A stretch of DNA of 7,825 nt from Sediminicola sp047612485 (lineage in GTDB: Bacteria; Bacteroidota; Bacteroidia; Flavobacteriales; Flavobacteriaceae): contig JBLGAT010000115.1 of NCBI GenBank assembly GCA_047612485.1, positions 1 through 7,825 of the forward strand, written 5' to 3'. The position numbers and the translations under genes were made by a program. A model generated the notes under the pieces. That model saw only the letters and a program-made list of their open reading frames with translations. It was not told the DNA's origin and made no database searches. Shown piece after piece: positions 5,542-7,825 of the stretch (the first letter of the stretch is position 1; each line of letters opens with the position of its first letter).

Positions 5542-5656
5542 CCTTTAACTATTTAAGGATATATATTCCTTAGACAACAGGCAACAAAACGTCTTGTAAC
5601 ATTCTTCAAATACATCTAATAATTGTAAGTTAGCGGCCTGTCTAAAAGTGAACACA

Positions 5657-7528
5657 ATGGAAGAGAATAAAATGTTGAAGTATATTAAAAACGTTTTGGA
5701 ACATATGCCAAGTGGTTGGGTGGCCCTAACCACCCATAGATTGGATATTTATGATGAAAAGCTGGCCAAAACCCAGTTTTTAAGTCAGTTCCAAAACTTT
5801 TACAATGACACTAATTCCGATGCATTGGCACTTAAAGAACTACCCACTGCCTACGACTACATAAGACTGGGTCATCCTCTATCTTGTATATTGGAATGGG
5901 CAATTGCCCACTTAAATGCCATAAATCCAGAAAGAGTTATCAGTTTTTTGTCTAAGACCGCCCCCATTTTAGCGGTTTTAAGAAAGAATCTACTAGATCA
6001 CAGAAACACTCAAATCCTCTATAAAGGAGATCTGCCCGATTTTTTTGATGCTGATCTTCTACGGCGTGTTTATGGGTATCAATTTGTTTTAAAGCAGGTG
6101 GAGAAAAAATCGGCCATTACAGAATTCAATGGTAGCACCATTTTCATTTCACAACAAGAGGAAATTTCTACTATTGATCTTCGTCTCCCGTTAACTGACG
6201 AGATTGACTTCTTCATCACTATGTATCAGAACTTGGGGAGTGTATTGGTAGTGAATGGAGATCAAAACGAAGGTTATATCTCAGAAATTCAGCATGTAAG
6301 AAGAAGGGAGACCATTGCAATGACACCCACCAATTGTCTTTATGGTTTAAAGTCGCTCGTAGATCAATCTTCTTCTGATCCCCAAAAAAATAATTCCGAT
6401 AGCAATAGGGACAAGACCAACAAAACACTGGTCCTAGATTCAATCAAGGAGATTACCGGGACAATGGCAAAACCATTGGTTGCTTCCAGTGGGTTATCTA
6501 TTCAATATGCCATAATGATGGGGCTCATACACGATGCACTAGAAAACCATAAAGGAAAGGCCATTAAATTTATTGTCCCTCCAAATTGCTATGGTGGCAC
6601 AAATGACCAAGCCAGACGAGTTGCAGCTTGCCTTGACAACGTTGAAATAGTAGATTTACCGGTGGATGGTGACAATGACATGGTCCAAAGCCTTGATACC
6701 ATTTTAGATAAAATTGCAAACGAAGATGCTGTACCCTTCATCATTGCTGAAATTCCAACAAATCCTAGGGTTGAAGTTCCCGATCTTATAAAATTAAAGG
6801 CTGTTTTAAGTGCAGCCCGTAAAACGGCAAAGGGGGAAGTGGCCATAGATCCAGTTTTTATTTTAGACCAAACATTCTGTCCCAATGTGCACTTTTTAGG
6901 AGAAGGCGAAATACTCTCAACGGTTAGGGCCATTTCCTATGCCAGTGGATCCAAGTTTCCTAGCGGCGGGCAATGTACTGCTGGCTATTGTGCTGCAAAT
7001 AAAAAAGCAGAACCCTTAATGGGCAATATAGAAACGCATCTAAAACTTTGCGATAACGAAGCTACAGGGCATCAAATCGAAATATTGGCAAAACAACTAC
7101 CTTCCATGAATCAGAGGATTCAGGATGCTTATGCCAATACACGAGAATTTGTAACCTTCATTAAAGAAACCTTACCAGGGGCAAAAATCAATTTTGTATC
7201 AGAAGAATTGGCTCATCAAGGATTTACCCCATCTGTATTTTCGTTAGATCTTCCCACTAAAGGAAATACCGATGAAGAAAGAGAATCCTATAAAAGAGCA
7301 TTAAATTTGAAATTAATCAATTTAATGATAACAGAAATCCCCCATGAAAGTAAGTATTGTGTGAGTTATGGGCAGTTACATGGATGTTACTGGACAATAC
7401 CCGCAACATCTACCCAAGGAACCACTAAAGAAGGTGACAAAGATTATATTGCCAGGGTATCACTTTCTCCTGATATGGATATGGAATTACATAAAAAAGT
7501 CTTTTTAGATTTTGTTGGAAGTATTTAA
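5657..7528 (+). CDS. PLP-dependent Cys/Met-metabolism family enzyme with long N-terminal extension
   Basis: From ATG 5657 the protein has 623 residues. An in-frame GTG at 5648 would add three, and the residue numbers here count from that GTG. Residues ~270-626 have the fold-type I trans-sulfuration family pattern: SSGLS (280-284), PPNCYGGTNDQARRV (311-325, the usual YGGT-RR segment), PTNPRVEVPDL (370-380), LDQTF (406-410) with D407 as the likely pyridine-nitrogen ligand, and SGSKFPSGG (433-441) with K436 as the likely PLP lysine. The family makes or breaks C-S bonds at Cys, homocysteine or cystathionine; which reaction is used here is not readable. Family members are usually about 380-430 residues. 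The first ~260 residues are extra, match nothing I know, and end in a Ser/Asn/Asp/Lys-rich linker (240-260). Composition is near that of the flanks (~42% GC in one line). It is probably monocistronic, with a weak -7-like TAAGTTAG at 5626-5633. Confidence 0.87.
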   Translation: MEENKMLKYIKNVLEHMPSGWVALTTHRLDIYDEKLAKTQFLSQFQNFYNDTNSDALALKELPTAYDYIRLGHPLSCILEWAIAHLNAINPERVISFLSKTAPILAVLRKNLLDHRNTQILYKGDLPDFFDADLLRRVYGYQFVLKQVEKKSAITEFNGSTIFISQQEEISTIDLRLPLTDEIDFFITMYQNLGSVLVVNGDQNEGYISEIQHVRRRETIAMTPTNCLYGLKSLVDQSSSDPQKNNSDSNRDKTNKTLVLDSIKEITGTMAKPLVASSGLSIQYAIMMGLIHDALENHKGKAIKFIVPPNCYGGTNDQARRVAACLDNVEIVDLPVDGDNDMVQSLDTILDKIANEDAVPFIIAEIPTNPRVEVPDLIKLKAVLSAARKTAKGEVAIDPVFILDQTFCPNVHFLGEGEILSTVRAISYASGSKFPSGGQCTAGYCAANKKAEPLMGNIETHLKLCDNEATGHQIEILAKQLPSMNQRIQDAYANTREFVTFIKETLPGAKINFVSEELAHQGFTPSVFSLDLPTKGNTDEERESYKRALNLKLINLMITEIPHESKYCVSYGQLHGCYWTIPATSTQGTTKEGDKDYIARVSLSPDMDMELHKKVFLDFVGSI

Positions 7529-7597
7529 CATCCCCAATAGTTTAAGAATGTACCAGACAGTTCTACAATATCTTGAAAACGCTATAAAAACCCTTTC

Positions 7598-7635
7598 AAA
7601 AAAAAAAGTCGCTCACTTCACGTGGGCGACATTTT
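7598..7635. terminator. Convergent intrinsic terminator, strongest on the minus strand
   Basis: Stem arms are GTCGCTCAC (7608-7616) and GTGGGCGAC (7622-7630), nine pairs with one T-G wobble, and loop TTCAC. Ten A precede it (7598-7607), so on the minus strand the stem is followed by ten T: a strong terminator for the beta-barrel gene. On the plus strand it is followed by ATTTTTAATT, adequate for the PLP-enzyme gene. Confidence 0.88.
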
Positions 7636-7647
7636 TAATTAGCGTAT

Positions 7648-7670
7648 CGGTCATTCATACGTAATGACCG
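7648..7670. other. 8-bp inverted repeat between the two convergent genes
   Basis: CGGTCATT (7648-7655) and AATGACCG (7663-7670) form a perfect 8-bp stem around a 7-nt loop CATACGT. No T-run follows on either strand, so it is not a classic terminator. It lies in the 3' untranslated part of the beta-barrel gene and could stabilise or process that message. Confidence 0.5.
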
Positions 7671-7685
7671 GTGGTTTTGATTTTC

Positions 7686-7825
7686 TTACGATTTATGCTT
7701 AAATAAATAAAAGACACCAACTTGAAATCCTCTGTTATAGGCTTTAGAAGAATCATCTTCGTTGATATTGCTAATTCCATAGTTATAACGTGCGTCTACC
7801 CCAAAACCTGATGCTGGGTCCACGT
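7686..7825 (-). CDS. Outer-membrane beta-barrel (porin-like) protein, C-terminal end only
   Basis: Only the last 45 residues are in the window, running from the right edge to a TAA at 7686-7688. The reading gives GFGVDARYNYG, then a polar loop NINEDDSSKAYN, then RGFQVGVFYLF followed by KHKS. Alternating hydrophobic residues form two amphipathic strands joined by an acidic extracellular loop, and the last strand ends near an aromatic residue. This is the usual end of the Bacteroidota outer-membrane beta-barrel (PorT / OMP_b-brl) proteins. The transcript ends at the strong terminator at 7598-7635. The bulk of the protein and its start lie outside, so neither family nor function can be refined. 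Confidence 0.75.
   Translation of the reverse strand, partial: VDPASGFGVDARYNYGISNINEDDSSKAYNRGFQVGVFYLFKHKS

Noticed and set aside
5554..5572. TAAGGA...TCCTTA inverted repeat before the PLP gene
   Set aside because: Six AT-rich pairs around a TATATAT loop with no T-run; weak as terminator or operator.
5648..5656. GTG start of the PLP enzyme
   Set aside because: An ATG three codons later is a better start in this phylum; the difference does not affect any domain. It cannot be excluded.
1..7825. CRISPR array, tRNA, rRNA, phage or toxin-antitoxin module
   Set aside because: No spaced direct repeats, cloverleaf-type sequences, phage genes or paired small toxin/antitoxin frames could be found on either strand.

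Overview
The window looks like a piece of a Flavobacteriaceae (Bacteroidota) chromosome. The evidence is several features together: Bacteroidota-type promoter elements (TATCTTTG directly before queE, TTTG-N19-TATATTGC before the first gene), no Shine-Dalgarno sequences, an SCS-type lipoprotein signal, an export signal ending in FSFCQ, and an OmpA/PorT-like beta-barrel end. Sampled lines of the flanking genes are about 42-50% GC.

Layout. (1) Positions 1-1082, minus strand: the N-terminal 176 residues of a sterol desaturase/fatty acid hydroxylase-type membrane enzyme, preceded on the same strand by a YkgJ-family cysteine-cluster protein. (2) 1147-2743, plus strand: a class I SAM methyltransferase, divergent from the YkgJ gene, then a lipoprotein metalloprotease with an archaemetzincin-like motif split by an insertion. 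(3) 2744-2831: six tandem copies of ATGGTTG, then a perfect 17-bp-stem bidirectional terminator. (4) 2833-3465, minus: queE of 7-deazaguanine (preQ0) synthesis. (5) 3660-5541: an AT-richer accessory stretch with three single genes on the plus strand (a four-helix membrane protein, an ACT-domain protein, a secreted protein of unknown role). Each is followed by a copy of a ~55-bp REP-like imperfect palindrome in the same orientation. Short GCCAAC/GTTGGC boundary sequences give it a gene-cassette look. (6) 5657-7528, plus: a ~623-residue PLP enzyme of the Cys/Met (trans-sulfuration) fold with an unusual ~260-residue N-terminal extension. (7) 7598-7825: a strong convergent terminator and the last 45 residues of a minus-strand outer-membrane beta-barrel protein.

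No pathway ties these genes together. Regions 1-4, 6 and 7 read as ordinary chromosome, and region 5 as a small accessory insertion. I see no integrase, transposase, phage gene, CRISPR, tRNA or rRNA. The points most worth following are the REP/cassette arrangement, the split metzincin motif, and the N-terminal extension of the PLP enzyme.
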